DNA of 21,376 bases, from positions 1-21,376 of the IMG/VR virus record IMGVR_UViG_3300011436_000009. One strand, given 5' to 3'. Position numbers and translations under genes: made by a program. A model generated the notes under the pieces. It was given only the letters and a program-made list of their open reading frames with translations. It had not been told where the DNA came from and searched no databases. Within the stretch, counting starts at the first letter, position 1; every line of letters begins with the position of its first letter. This DNA is from a virus. Positions 1-5,446 of this stretch are shown here, one piece after another.

Positions 1-205
1 TGCCGAGCGCGCTGCTCAGCTTCGCGATCCTGTCGATGGTCGTGGACACGCTGCCCGCCTCGATCTTCTGGTAGGAGCGCGGGTGCATCCCAGCGCGCTC
101 GGCGACGGTTGCTTGGGTGAGCCCAGCGTTCGCTCGTGCCTTCCGTAGGCTGGCGGCGAGACGGTTGCGGGCGACGGCGATCAGTTTGACGGTGGTCTTA
201 TTCAC
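1..205 (-). CDS. XRE-family helix-turn-helix regulator (N-terminal part, runs off the left edge)
   Basis: A DNA-binding regulator, probably of lysogeny or cargo expression. The GTG at 205 opens a frame of 68 codons that is still open at the window edge. Residues about 18-66 carry the Cro/C1-type five-helix pattern: an arginine-rich first helix (NRLAASLRKARANAG), then LTQATVAERAGMHPRSYQKI as helices 2-3 with the classic LTQ...VAE.AG core, then EAGSVSTTIDRIAKL. This pattern is diagnostic of the XRE family. The start is not certain: there is no good Shine-Dalgarno before the GTG, so a weakly translated or leaderless start is possible. It is transcribed in the same direction as the tail operon but lies beyond its last genes, as phage regulators or neighbouring host genes often do. 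The C-terminal half, which would show a peptidase or oligomerisation domain, is outside the window. Confidence 0.85.
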   Translation of the reverse strand, partial: MNKTTVKLIAVARNRLAASLRKARANAGLTQATVAERAGMHPRSYQKIEAGSVSTTIDRIAKLSSALG

Positions 206-260
206 GCCGCAGACACTACCAAAAGATCGACGCCACAGAGAATGCGATGATCGTCGTAGG

Positions 261-509
261 TCAGGTAGCGACGTGGGAGGGGCAAGCGTCGACGACATGG
301 GAGGCGCATACGCATGCAGCGCAGGAGGCGGTGAACTCGGCGTGGGAAGCGCAAGCGTGGGGGGTGTGGGCGCAGTTGCACGTGGCACAAGCAGCACACG
401 CGACGCTTGCGCTGGGCGCAACCGTGGGACGCGGGGCCCGCGCTACGGGCGCAGGCGAGCTCTTGGGCGAAGGACACCGCGCTGGGCTACCGATTATCAA
501 GATTCTCAT
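261..509 (-). CDS. Candidate small Cys/His-rich protein (82 aa)
   Basis: Not a recognised gene. The frame starts at an ATG overlapping the end of the upstream 70-aa gene by 23 bases and ends 55 bases before the XRE gene. Residues about 12-35 are Pro/Ser/Ala-rich. The C-terminal half holds about nine cysteines and five histidines in a repetitive pattern (CAACATCNCAH, HACASH, SCAACVCASH, DACPSH). This could be a metal-binding or disulfide-rich peptide. Third codon positions are mostly C or T, reasonable for this genome. The opposite strand is also open here and gives a Trp/Ala-repeat peptide, so the repetitive base pattern may mislead in either direction. No Shine-Dalgarno is obvious. Treat this as a candidate only. 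Confidence 0.3.
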   Translation of the reverse strand: MRILIIGSPARCPSPKSSPAPVARAPRPTVAPSASVACAACATCNCAHTPHACASHAEFTASCAACVCASHVVDACPSHVAT

Positions 510-699
510 TGGCGAACCTCTTCATCTCGGAACGGATCGCGAGCTCCAACGCGGCCCGCTCCTCCTCGGTGCTCCGGCAACCGATTCCGTTCTCGAAGGC
601 CTCGAGGTCGGCCACGGTAAGCCTGTACACGCCCGCGCCGAGCCGTAGATTCTCGATCGCGAGAACCGGCGCGATCGCTGAGATGGCGCGCGAGTTCAT
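487..699 (-). CDS. Small protein of unknown function (70 aa)
   Basis: No family recognised. The ATG at 699 overlaps the stop of the preceding small membrane-protein gene (ATGA, 696-699), so it is probably translated by coupling. The protein is soluble-looking: an N-terminal hydrophobic stretch (residues 4-15) is followed by GAGVYRLTVADLEAFENG and a charged helix (EEERAALELAIRSEMKRF). The C-terminus is Asn-rich (NENLDNR). The GC-rich third positions and the tight packing behind two other minus-strand genes support a real gene. It belongs to the 487-1673 cluster at the distal end of the tail operon. The longer reading of the same frame up to 990 would cover the two upstream genes antiparallel to their phase and is rejected. 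Confidence 0.6.
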   Translation of the reverse strand: MNSRAISAIAPVLAIENLRLGAGVYRLTVADLEAFENGIGCRSTEEERAALELAIRSEMKRFANENLDNR

Positions 700-830
700 G
701 CCCTGCGACCATTCCCGGTTTTGCGCATGTCCCCCCAAACGAATCCAGAAGCGAACGACAGGGCGAGCAGACCGACGATGATCACGAGGCTCAACACGAG
801 CTCGAGCGAGTCCGTGCTGATCGTGATCAT
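696..830 (-). CDS. Small single-pass membrane protein (44 aa), holin-like size
   Basis: Below the usual ORF cut-off. The ATG at 830 follows the coiled-coil gene (stop at 849) by 18 bases, and the stop overlaps the next start as ATGA. Residues about 10-33 (LELVLSLVIIVGLLALSFAS...) form one strongly hydrophobic helix. The N-terminus is short and the C-terminal tail is basic (DMRKTGNGRR), which predicts a cytoplasmic C-terminus by the positive-inside rule. Small single-TM proteins at the end of a late operon are often holins or spanin parts, but no endolysin is visible nearby, so a lysis role is only a guess. The Shine-Dalgarno is weak (GGCAGC), which suggests coupling to the upstream gene. Confidence 0.6.
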   Translation of the reverse strand: MITISTDSLELVLSLVIIVGLLALSFASGFVWGDMRKTGNGRRA

Positions 831-848
831 CGTCGTGCTGCCGATGGC

Positions 849-1673
849 TCAGCCGTTGCCGTGCCCGCCGCCGTTGCTCTTGCCGCTGCACGCCTTGGCG
901 ACGGCGGATTCGATCTTGAGCTGGTTGAGCTCCTCGCGGAGACGGTCGCTCTCGATCGTGGACATCTTTTCCTTCAGCTCGCAGCAGCACTCGGCGAGCT
1001 GCTTCGCGGCGTCGGCGGCGAGCGAGCGCGCCGTGAGCTCCGCCTTGCTCGCGTTCTCGAACGCGATCTGCTTGAGCTCACAGCAACACTTCTCGGCCGC
1101 GAGCGCGGCAGCGGACGCGTTCCGCTCCGCCTGGAGGCGCAGCTCGAAGGTGTTCCGATCGGCCTGCCCGGTCAGCTCGGCGCGGACGCGCTCCACCTGC
1201 ACGTTGGACAGGTTGAAAAAGTTCTGCGCCGCCACCGACGCCTGCCCAGCGAACGTGGTCGCCTGGAGACCGAGCGCCGCCGCGTTCTTGTCCGACTGCA
1301 CGCCGAGGGCCGCCGTGTTCCGCTCGATCGCAACACCGAGCGCCGCGCCGATCTTCTCGGCCTGCGTGGACGCCGAGCCGAAGCCGTCGCTCACGCGCTC
1401 GCCGAGGTGCGAGATCGTGCCCTTCACGTCGCACAGTTTCTCGGAGGTGCCGGAGAACCCGGAGGCGAGCTGGCCGCTCAGATCGAACCGCGCATCCTTG
1501 ATGTCGCGCACGGTCGTGGTGAAGTTCGCGGCCGCCTCGCGGAAGCCGGCGGCCTGCTCGGTCAGGATCTTCCAGTCGATGCCGTGCTCGCCGCGGTGGC
1601 GGCCGTGGTGGTCGTCGTCGCCGGTGACGATGACGCTCTGTCCAGGCTGGGGGGTGATGACTTGGGTTTCCAT
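849..1673 (-). CDS. Coiled-coil phage protein with paired CCCELK motifs (274 aa)
   Basis: The start chosen is the ATG at 1673, preceded by AAGGAG eight bases upstream; the longer reading to 1730 lacks such a site. Residues 1-35 are a disordered, Gln/Pro- and His/Asp-rich head. Residues about 35-250 are almost entirely helical heptad-like sequence rich in Ala, Glu, Gln and Asn, including tandem elements such as ERNTAALGVQSDKNAAALG. Two copies of CCCELK occur at residues about 196-201 and 229-234, exactly 33 residues apart in the same helix. The tail ends in GKSNGGGHGNG. Coiled-coil phage proteins with Cys triplets followed by ELK/DRLR segments recur in many phage genomes as hypothetical proteins; that similarity is from memory and has not been checked. 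A role as a virion accessory or fibre-like protein is inferred from position. Confidence 0.85.
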   Translation of the reverse strand: METQVITPQPGQSVIVTGDDDHHGRHRGEHGIDWKILTEQAAGFREAAANFTTTVRDIKDARFDLSGQLASGFSGTSEKLCDVKGTISHLGERVSDGFGSASTQAEKIGAALGVAIERNTAALGVQSDKNAAALGLQATTFAGQASVAAQNFFNLSNVQVERVRAELTGQADRNTFELRLQAERNASAAALAAEKCCCELKQIAFENASKAELTARSLAADAAKQLAECCCELKEKMSTIESDRLREELNQLKIESAVAKACSGKSNGGGHGNG

Positions 1674-1722
1674 TCGTGGAGCTCCTTGGTGGGCGTCAAA
1701 CGTAAGCTCGACGCGATCCATC

Positions 1723-1754
1723 GGGCCCACTCAGGCCCGTGGCGGGCCCACTCA
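1723..1754. repeat. 11-bp direct repeat, two helical turns apart, upstream of the coiled-coil gene
   Basis: GGGCCCACTCA occurs at 1723-1733 and again at 1744-1754, with a 21-base period. The GGGCCC core of each copy is itself palindromic, and GCCCG/CGGGC arms lie between them. The pair sits between the end of the zinc-ribbon gene (1767) and the coiled-coil gene start (1673). It could be an operator read on one face of the helix, or part of a weak hairpin that ends the zinc-ribbon transcript. Confidence 0.5.
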
Positions 1755-1766
1755 TGAGCGTCGCCG

Positions 1767-2036
1767 CTACGGGGTCGTCTTGCTCGTTTGTGGCGTCGTC
1801 GAATCGCCCGAGGCAGACGCGATCGCGCGCCTTGCGCGGCGACGTTTGACCGCCGAAGCCGCCTCGCTATGGGCACACGAGCGGCACCGCGTCTTACCTA
1901 TCCGCCAAGCCTCGATCGCGCGTGAGCATGAGTGGCACAGGCCAAGTCTCTTGTTCTCTTTCCAGAGACTTGACACGGACGAGGCGCATGGTTTGCGCGA
2001 GAGCAAGCCGCGGAGCGGGCCGAGGACGTACCGCAT
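1767..2036 (-). CDS. Small zinc-ribbon protein (89 aa)
   Basis: Residues about 34-60 contain CHSC...CRSC, two CxxC knuckles separated by 14 residues, preceded by KENKRLGL and followed by a basic helix (VKRRRARRA). This arrangement is common in small phage and bacterial zinc-ribbon proteins and in the leader region of some HNH nucleases, but no HNH catalytic motif follows here. The Ser/Thr-rich tail (SGDSTTPQTSKTTP) looks disordered. The start ATG at 2036 has a poor Shine-Dalgarno. A long plus-strand frame crosses the same bases but has no conserved features, whereas the paired CxxC motifs support the minus strand. Role unknown; nucleic-acid binding is likely. Confidence 0.6.
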   Translation of the reverse strand: MRYVLGPLRGLLSRKPCASSVSSLWKENKRLGLCHSCSRAIEAWRIGKTRCRSCAHSEAASAVKRRRARRAIASASGDSTTPQTSKTTP

Positions 2037-2066
2037 CTACTGGCCGATCTGGCGTACCACTGAACG

Positions 2067-2192
2067 ATGACCACTGAGCGCGTGCGTCGCCTGCAAGTCC
2101 AACTGGGTGGGACCGTGTGGCACCATTCTGGCGGGCCCTATTTATGGCGTATTGACGCGGGGCGCGTCCGCCGCATTAAGTGCATGTCCTGA
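2067..2192 (+). CDS. Possible 41-aa plus-strand ORF ahead of the lipoprotein gene
   Basis: A short open frame whose ATG lies 30 bases from the divergent zinc-ribbon start. Its TGA runs into the lipoprotein gene's Shine-Dalgarno (gap to the next ATG is 11 bases). The product is basic, with a plausible WHHSGGPYLWRIDAGRVRRI segment and about 70% G/C in third positions. There is no Shine-Dalgarno and no recognised family, and other frames are also open. It could instead be untranslated leader. Confidence 0.25.
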   Translation: MTTERVRRLQVQLGGTVWHHSGGPYLWRIDAGRVRRIKCMS

Positions 2193-2198
2193 AGGAGG
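2152..2198 (+). promoter_or_regulatory. Candidate promoter and strong Shine-Dalgarno of the lipoprotein gene
   Basis: TTGACG at 2152-2157 is a good -35 match. After 18 bases TTAAGT (2176-2181) is a weak -10 (three of six). AGGAGG at 2193-2198 lies five bases before the ATG at 2204 and is close to ideal. The AT-richer patch just upstream (around 2140-2150) is unusual for this region. The -10 is the weak part of the prediction. Confidence 0.35.
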
Positions 2199-2203
2199 AC
2201 TGA

Positions 2204-2611
2204 ATGACCTTGAAATCGGGCTTGGTTTGCATGCTTGCTGCGTGCATGTCGGTGAGCTTGGCGGATTGCGGAGGTATAGTGGGCACAAGCTCACACGGCT
2301 CTTCTGGATCCGGGAACGGTCAGGGTGGTCAGGTCGGGTTTTCGGCGTCCGACTCGACATCCTCGTCGTCTGGCGTTGAGTCTTCTACCTCTAGCAGCGG
2401 AAGCGGTGCCTCATCGACATCGAGCGGAATGCCCTGTGACGCTGGCACATGCAGCCACTGGACAGATTGCCCAACAAACATTCCGGAATGCATTCGGCCA
2501 GCGTGTAAACTCGGATGCTGTGCTGTAGAAAACGCGCCCAACGGCAGCCTTTGCACCGACAATGGTTCGCCGTCTGGCATGGGAATTTGCTTTGACGGCA
2601 CTTGCCAGTAG
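2204..2611 (+). CDS. Secreted Cys-rich lipoprotein (135 aa), Polyangia-type, carried as a moron
   Basis: Signal peptide region at residues 1-21 (MTLKSGLVCMLAACMSVSLAD). Two lipobox-like sites are visible: LAAC ending at C14, a perfect box but a short signal, and LADC ending at C22, a better length but with an unusual Asp at -1. Residues about 23-75 are a Gly/Ser linker, and residues about 76-135 hold about ten cysteines in spacings such as C-DAGTC, DC-PTNIPEC, C-KLGCC and CFDGTC. Signal plus Ser/Gly linker plus Cys-rich module is the usual build of cell-surface lipoproteins in Polyangia. The gene is plus-strand, against the tail operon, has its own strong Shine-Dalgarno, and its stop abuts the minus-strand virion gene's stop with no gap. 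Base composition is lower in GC than its neighbours. It probably modifies the lysogen surface; that role is inferred. Confidence 0.85.
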   Translation: MTLKSGLVCMLAACMSVSLADCGGIVGTSSHGSSGSGNGQGGQVGFSASDSTSSSSGVESSTSSSGSGASSTSSGMPCDAGTCSHWTDCPTNIPECIRPACKLGCCAVENAPNGSLCTDNGSPSGMGICFDGTCQ

Positions 2612-3262
2612 TCAGCCAGTGCCCTTGTCTTGCGCTGTCGAAGTGATCGTATAAGTCGCTCCGACAACGAGTACAGCCTGTGAGTTCGCGCCCGCCTCGC
2701 CATCGAAGCGAATGCTATACATGTACCTTGACCTGTCGATCGTCGAAGCAAGCCCTGACACAGTAATTCCGTGGTACTGCTCGTAAGCGGCAGCGCTTGC
2801 CGCCGGGTCGGTCAGCGACCCGAGAGTCGACACGGTGCCGTCATTGAGATCCCGACGCAGGACCGAGACGAGCGGTTTTGTGGCCGGCAAGTTCCCGTCA
2901 ACTGCTGGCGAGATGTAGACCGTGACTGACGATAGAACATTGCCATGAGGGACTCGGATCGCTGCCCCTATCGACTCGCTAACAGCAACGTTTGCTGGCA
3001 GCCCACCCTTCGATGACGTGCCTACAATGTCAAACGCATCTGTATCGACTGTGCGAGTGACAGATGAGGACGCATAGGCAAGCGTGCCGTCTACGCGCAG
3101 GCCAGCGTTTCCGATCTCGATGGCAGACGTCGGCAAGTACGTCCCACCCGCCGCTCCATCGATGGCCTGCGAGATTGCCGTGCGCCAATAGTTGAGCGTG
3201 GCAGCCGTGATGGTGGACAGCTTGGCCGTGAACGCGAGGGCGGGAGTGAGTGAAAAGGTCAT
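2612..3262 (-). CDS. Fibre/receptor-region virion protein (216 aa)
   Basis: No catalytic motif is visible. The N-terminus is a helix (AKLSTITAATLNYWRTAISQAIDG) followed by AGGTYLPTSAIEIGNAGLRVDG, a build typical of phage fibre or virion proteins that begin with a short attachment helix. The rest is beta-rich, Ser/Thr/Val/Gly-rich sequence with little charge, ending in a strand-like QAVLVVGATYTITS. It is the last virion gene of the tail cluster, nine bases after the larger fibre-like gene, where phages usually place receptor-binding proteins. AGGA lies upstream of the ATG at 3262. GC is somewhat lower than in the baseplate genes, as is common for exchanged fibre modules. The receptor role is inferred from position. 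Confidence 0.75.
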   Translation of the reverse strand: MTFSLTPALAFTAKLSTITAATLNYWRTAISQAIDGAAGGTYLPTSAIEIGNAGLRVDGTLAYASSSVTRTVDTDAFDIVGTSSKGGLPANVAVSESIGAAIRVPHGNVLSSVTVYISPAVDGNLPATKPLVSVLRRDLNDGTVSTLGSLTDPAASAAAYEQYHGITVSGLASTIDRSRYMYSIRFDGEAGANSQAVLVVGATYTITSTAQDKGTG

Positions 3263-3271
3263 GCAGTTGTC

Positions 3272-4333
3272 CTATGGTGTCGGCACAAAGCCGAAACCGT
3301 GCTCGAGGTTGGCGACGCCCTGTTGCTCACCCGTCGGCGCCGTGGGCGCGGCCGCAGCAATGGCGTTGAGAAACGCGACGATTGCCGCAGGAAGCGGCAA
3401 CGGTGCCGCCATGGTGTTCGTGTTGTCCGCTCCGCCGTGGACCGCTGGGCTTCCAAGCTTCACCCGGTGCGCCTCGTAGACGCGCTCGCGTAGGTCGGCC
3501 TTCATGACGATCGCTTCGCCGAGCGTCTTCGCCTTCGCGGTCAAAGGCGCGTTGTAACCGTCGTCGTTCTGGTGCCATGTGCCGCCGCCTGTACCAGCGA
3601 CAAGGTGGCCCATCATCGCGTCATACAGGTCATTCAGGTCGGCGATCGAAGCGTCGACAGCCCCTACTACAGCCTCGCGCGTTGTAACGTTCGTGGTGTC
3701 CGCGGCAGTATGGGTGTCCGCACTGGTCTTGGCGATGTGCGCAAGGTACGCGGTGCGCAGAGCGGTGACGTCGGTCGCGAAGTCCACATCGAGCGTGCCG
3801 GCTGCGGTGCTCACGCCGACCAACGCGGCTACCGCTGCTACCACCGCGCTGTCGAGGATGCACACGCGGGAGATGTCGGTGAGCGGGTCGACAAGCTCAG
3901 CGCTGCGCACCGTGGCGTTGACAGCGATCAGCCGAAGCGTAGCGCCGTCGCCGCGCACCGTGCGGATAGGAAGATCCATGCTCTGCCCGACGTACACCGA
4001 GCCATCGACAGAGCTTTCAACGATGCGCTGCGGTTGCCCTACAGGGTCGTCTGCATGCGCTCCGCCGGTGCCGTCGATGATGCGTACGACCGAAGCCCTG
4101 ACGCCGTACACGCCGGCCACGTCGGGCGTGAACACGGTGCTCGTGTCGTCGAGCGTGGGGATGATGCGGTTGCCGTCCACGTCGAGGATGAAGCCGATTG
4201 GGATGGCCGAGCCGTCGGGCACCGAGAGCACCTCGAACTCACCGACACGCCCAGCGTCCTGCCCTGTGATGTCGAGCGTCACCTCGGCAGCTGCCGTGGT
4301 CGCTGTAGGGCTTGTGGTGATCGTGACAGCCAT
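3272..4333 (-). CDS. Fibre-like virion protein with N-terminal Ig-like region (353 aa)
   Basis: Residues about 15-85 look like an Ig-like beta-sandwich (VTLDITG, GEFEVLS, DVAGVYGVRASVVRI). Residues about 105-145 hold further strands. Residues about 165-310 contain two copies of a motif of the form H...H-x2-AD-x-TN: one at about 199-215 (HIAKTSADTHTAADTTN), the other at about 289-306 (HRVKLGSPAVHGGADNTN). They are joined by a helical, Asp-rich segment. The C-terminus is hydrophobic and Ala/Pro-rich (APLPLPAAIVAFLNAI). The ATG at 4333 has GGAAG five bases upstream and follows the gpI homologue by one base, so this is the expected fibre position after gpI of Mu-like phages. No similarity to the Mu tail fibre S was recognised. 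Confidence 0.8.
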   Translation of the reverse strand: MAVTITTSPTATTAAAEVTLDITGQDAGRVGEFEVLSVPDGSAIPIGFILDVDGNRIIPTLDDTSTVFTPDVAGVYGVRASVVRIIDGTGGAHADDPVGQPQRIVESSVDGSVYVGQSMDLPIRTVRGDGATLRLIAVNATVRSAELVDPLTDISRVCILDSAVVAAVAALVGVSTAAGTLDVDFATDVTALRTAYLAHIAKTSADTHTAADTTNVTTREAVVGAVDASIADLNDLYDAMMGHLVAGTGGGTWHQNDDGYNAPLTAKAKTLGEAIVMKADLRERVYEAHRVKLGSPAVHGGADNTNTMAAPLPLPAAIVAFLNAIAAAAPTAPTGEQQGVANLEHGFGFVPTP

Positions 4334-4334
4334 G

Positions 4335-4991
4335 TCAGCTTCCGAGCAGCGTCACGTCGACGATACCGATCTCCACCACCCAGCCGCCCTCGTCGGTGCC
4401 GATCTGGTAGCCCATCCACGCCGGGATCATCGCATCCAGCATCTCGGCCGCGCGTGCCAGCAGAGCGTCGAAGGCGATGTCATCGAGGCCGAGCCGCTGG
4501 GTGCGCACAGCGATGAGCGCGCGGTTGGACGTCCACTCGAAGCCAGGCGGGCCGGGGTTGACGCCGGGCCAGTAGGTCACCTCATCTGCCACCGTCGGGC
4601 CGAGCACGCCGAGGAAGTGCGACCCGAGGAGCGCCGCCATCGCGTCGTAAATATCGCTGACGGTGTTGGCGATGATGCCGCGGAACTTCGCAGCAACACG
4701 CCTGCGTCGGTCTTGCACCGAGTCGGTCGGCGTCGGGCGCAGTCGGCACGCCGCTTCCCACGTGGTCAACGTCTCCAGCATCTTGCTGGGCACGAGCTGG
4801 TTGCGCAGCCGGCCGTTGAGGCGCCAGATCCATGCGAGCGCGAGAGCATGGGCGTAGGCCTCCGCGTAGACGGCCGAGTTCTCGGAGACGTCGAAACCCT
4901 TGTCGAGCGCGCGAAGCATCGCGTTGTGCTCGATGACGATCGGGTTCGCCCCGCCGCCGAACCGACGGGGGAACGGATTCCGACCGAACAT
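4335..4991 (-). CDS. Baseplate/tail protein of the Mu gp48 (gpI, DUF2313) type (218 aa)
   Basis: In Mu-like phages this protein caps the outer baseplate wedge and connects to the fibres. The diagnostic stretch is at residues about 70-105 (LETLTTWEAACRLRP...DRRRRVAAKFRG): the WE...L.P...RR.AV.A segment of this family, followed by a helix and the ALLGSHF turn. A second basic half has RTQRLGLDDIAFDALLARAA. The usual length is about 180-220 aa, which fits. ATG at 4991 is preferred over GTG at 4994 because AGGTGG (4998-5003, minus strand) is six bases from the ATG. The stop of the upstream gene overlaps as TGATG. The order J, accessory, accessory, I agrees with a Mu-type baseplate operon. Confidence 0.85.
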   Translation of the reverse strand: MFGRNPFPRRFGGGANPIVIEHNAMLRALDKGFDVSENSAVYAEAYAHALALAWIWRLNGRLRNQLVPSKMLETLTTWEAACRLRPTPTDSVQDRRRRVAAKFRGIIANTVSDIYDAMAALLGSHFLGVLGPTVADEVTYWPGVNPGPPGFEWTSNRALIAVRTQRLGLDDIAFDALLARAAEMLDAMIPAWMGYQIGTDEGGWVVEIGIVDVTLLGS

Positions 4992-5446
4992 CACGCCCCA
5001 CCTGCCGGTGAGTCACACTTGACCCATGCGTGATGGGTCAGTTTTGACCCACGGGTGAAAGTTGACCCATTCCGCAGGATTCGGTTGGCTGCTACCTCAA
5101 TCGGGCCCCGGATTGAAGCCCGGGGTGGGCATACCTCACGGAATACGGGCACCCCCCGGATCCGACCGAGTTCCCAACCCCCCGAAGGGGGGAAGGGGGG
5201 GCTCCCTTCGGATCCGGGTCTCATCCCTGATCCGGATCTTATCTGGATCAGGTAGAGATCGCGCGGGCGAGGGCAATCGACGATGGCTGAACAGATCACG
5301 GTGATGTGGGGCGGGGTCGAACGGACCGTTTCGGCATGAGGCTCCGGCGGCTTTCGCACCCGCGCTCGCCCGATGGGGATCACGTTCGGCGGCTGCGGCA
5401 CCTCCCTGTCGAGGTCGGCCTGCGAGAAGGCTCTCTCTGCGCTCAC
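4991..5446 (-). CDS. Unknown baseplate-operon protein with a hairpin-derived C-terminal half (151 aa)
   Basis: The GTG at 5446 overlaps the upstream stop as GTGA, and its TGA overlaps the gpI homologue's start, so both ends are coupled as elsewhere in the operon. Residues 1-65 use normal GC-rich codons and look like a genuine Pro/Arg-rich protein (VPQPPNVIPIGRARVRKPPE, then a hydrophobic HITVICSAIVDC). From about residue 66 to 143 the sequence is encoded by four hairpins (5020-5252). Codon use there changes, with ATA, AGA, GGA and TCA appearing, and the peptide becomes Gly/Pro/Arg-rich with no domain. Either a repeat inserted in frame and was kept, or the gene really ends earlier and the rest is a non-coding spacer that happens to be open. 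No family recognised. Confidence 0.5.
   Translation of the reverse strand: MSAERAFSQADLDREVPQPPNVIPIGRARVRKPPEPHAETVRSTPPHITVICSAIVDCPRPRDLYLIQIRSGSGMRPGSEGSPPFPPSGGWELGRIRGVPVFREVCPPRASIRGPIEVAANRILRNGSTFTRGSKLTHHAWVKCDSPAGGA
5020..5040. repeat. Inverted repeat with extra TGACCCA copies nearby
   Basis: TGACCCAT (5020-5027) and ATGGGTCA (5033-5040) form 8-bp arms around a 5-base loop. TGACCCA recurs at 5045-5051 and TGACCCAT at 5063-5070, so four copies lie within 51 bases. This could be an operator array or a repeat element. Confidence 0.65.
5106..5125. repeat. Short inverted repeat CCCCGG...CCGGGG
   Basis: Six-bp arms at 5106-5111 and 5120-5125 enclose an ATTGAAGC loop. A GC-rich stem around an ATTGAA-type loop is the form of REP-like palindromes found in many high-GC genomes. 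That link is by analogy only. Confidence 0.55.
5155..5218. repeat. 64-base nested hairpin with a C6/G6 core
   Basis: The outer 10-bp arms are CCCGGATCCG (5155-5164) and CGGATCCGGG (5209-5218). Inside, CCC-AA-CCCCCC (5173-5183) and GGGGGG-AA-GGG (5187-5197) pair around GAA. On the minus-strand transcript the tip reads C6-UUC-G6, which can fold as a very stable C(UUCG)G tetraloop. No U-tract follows on either strand, so this is not a normal intrinsic terminator. Confidence 0.7.
5226..5252. repeat. Inverted repeat CCTGATCC...GGATCAGG
   Basis: Eight-bp arms at 5226-5233 and 5245-5252 have an 11-base loop that itself begins with GGATC, giving a GATCCGGATC palindrome at 5229-5238. It is the fourth hairpin of the block. 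Confidence 0.65.

Noticed and set aside
247-648. Plus-strand frame with Trp/Ala-rich repeats (TWEAHTHAAQEA...)
   Set aside because: It overlaps nearly all of the 70-aa minus gene, lacks a ribosome site, and its second half is a shadow. The repeat part is noted in the findings instead.
721-2070. Long plus-strand frame (449 codons) across the coiled-coil and zinc-ribbon genes
   Set aside because: It is antisense to a well-supported minus gene with a good Shine-Dalgarno, has biased Ser/Ala/Arg composition without domains, and ignores the paired CxxC motif on the other strand.
3579-5033. Long plus-strand frame (484 codons)
   Set aside because: It covers the gpI homologue and the fibre-like protein in antisense. 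Such long shadows are expected in high-GC DNA; no domain is visible.
5173-5197. Intrinsic terminator at the C6/G6 hairpin
   Set aside because: No U-tract follows on either strand, and the late operon must be read through here to express the gpI homologue and the fibre genes.
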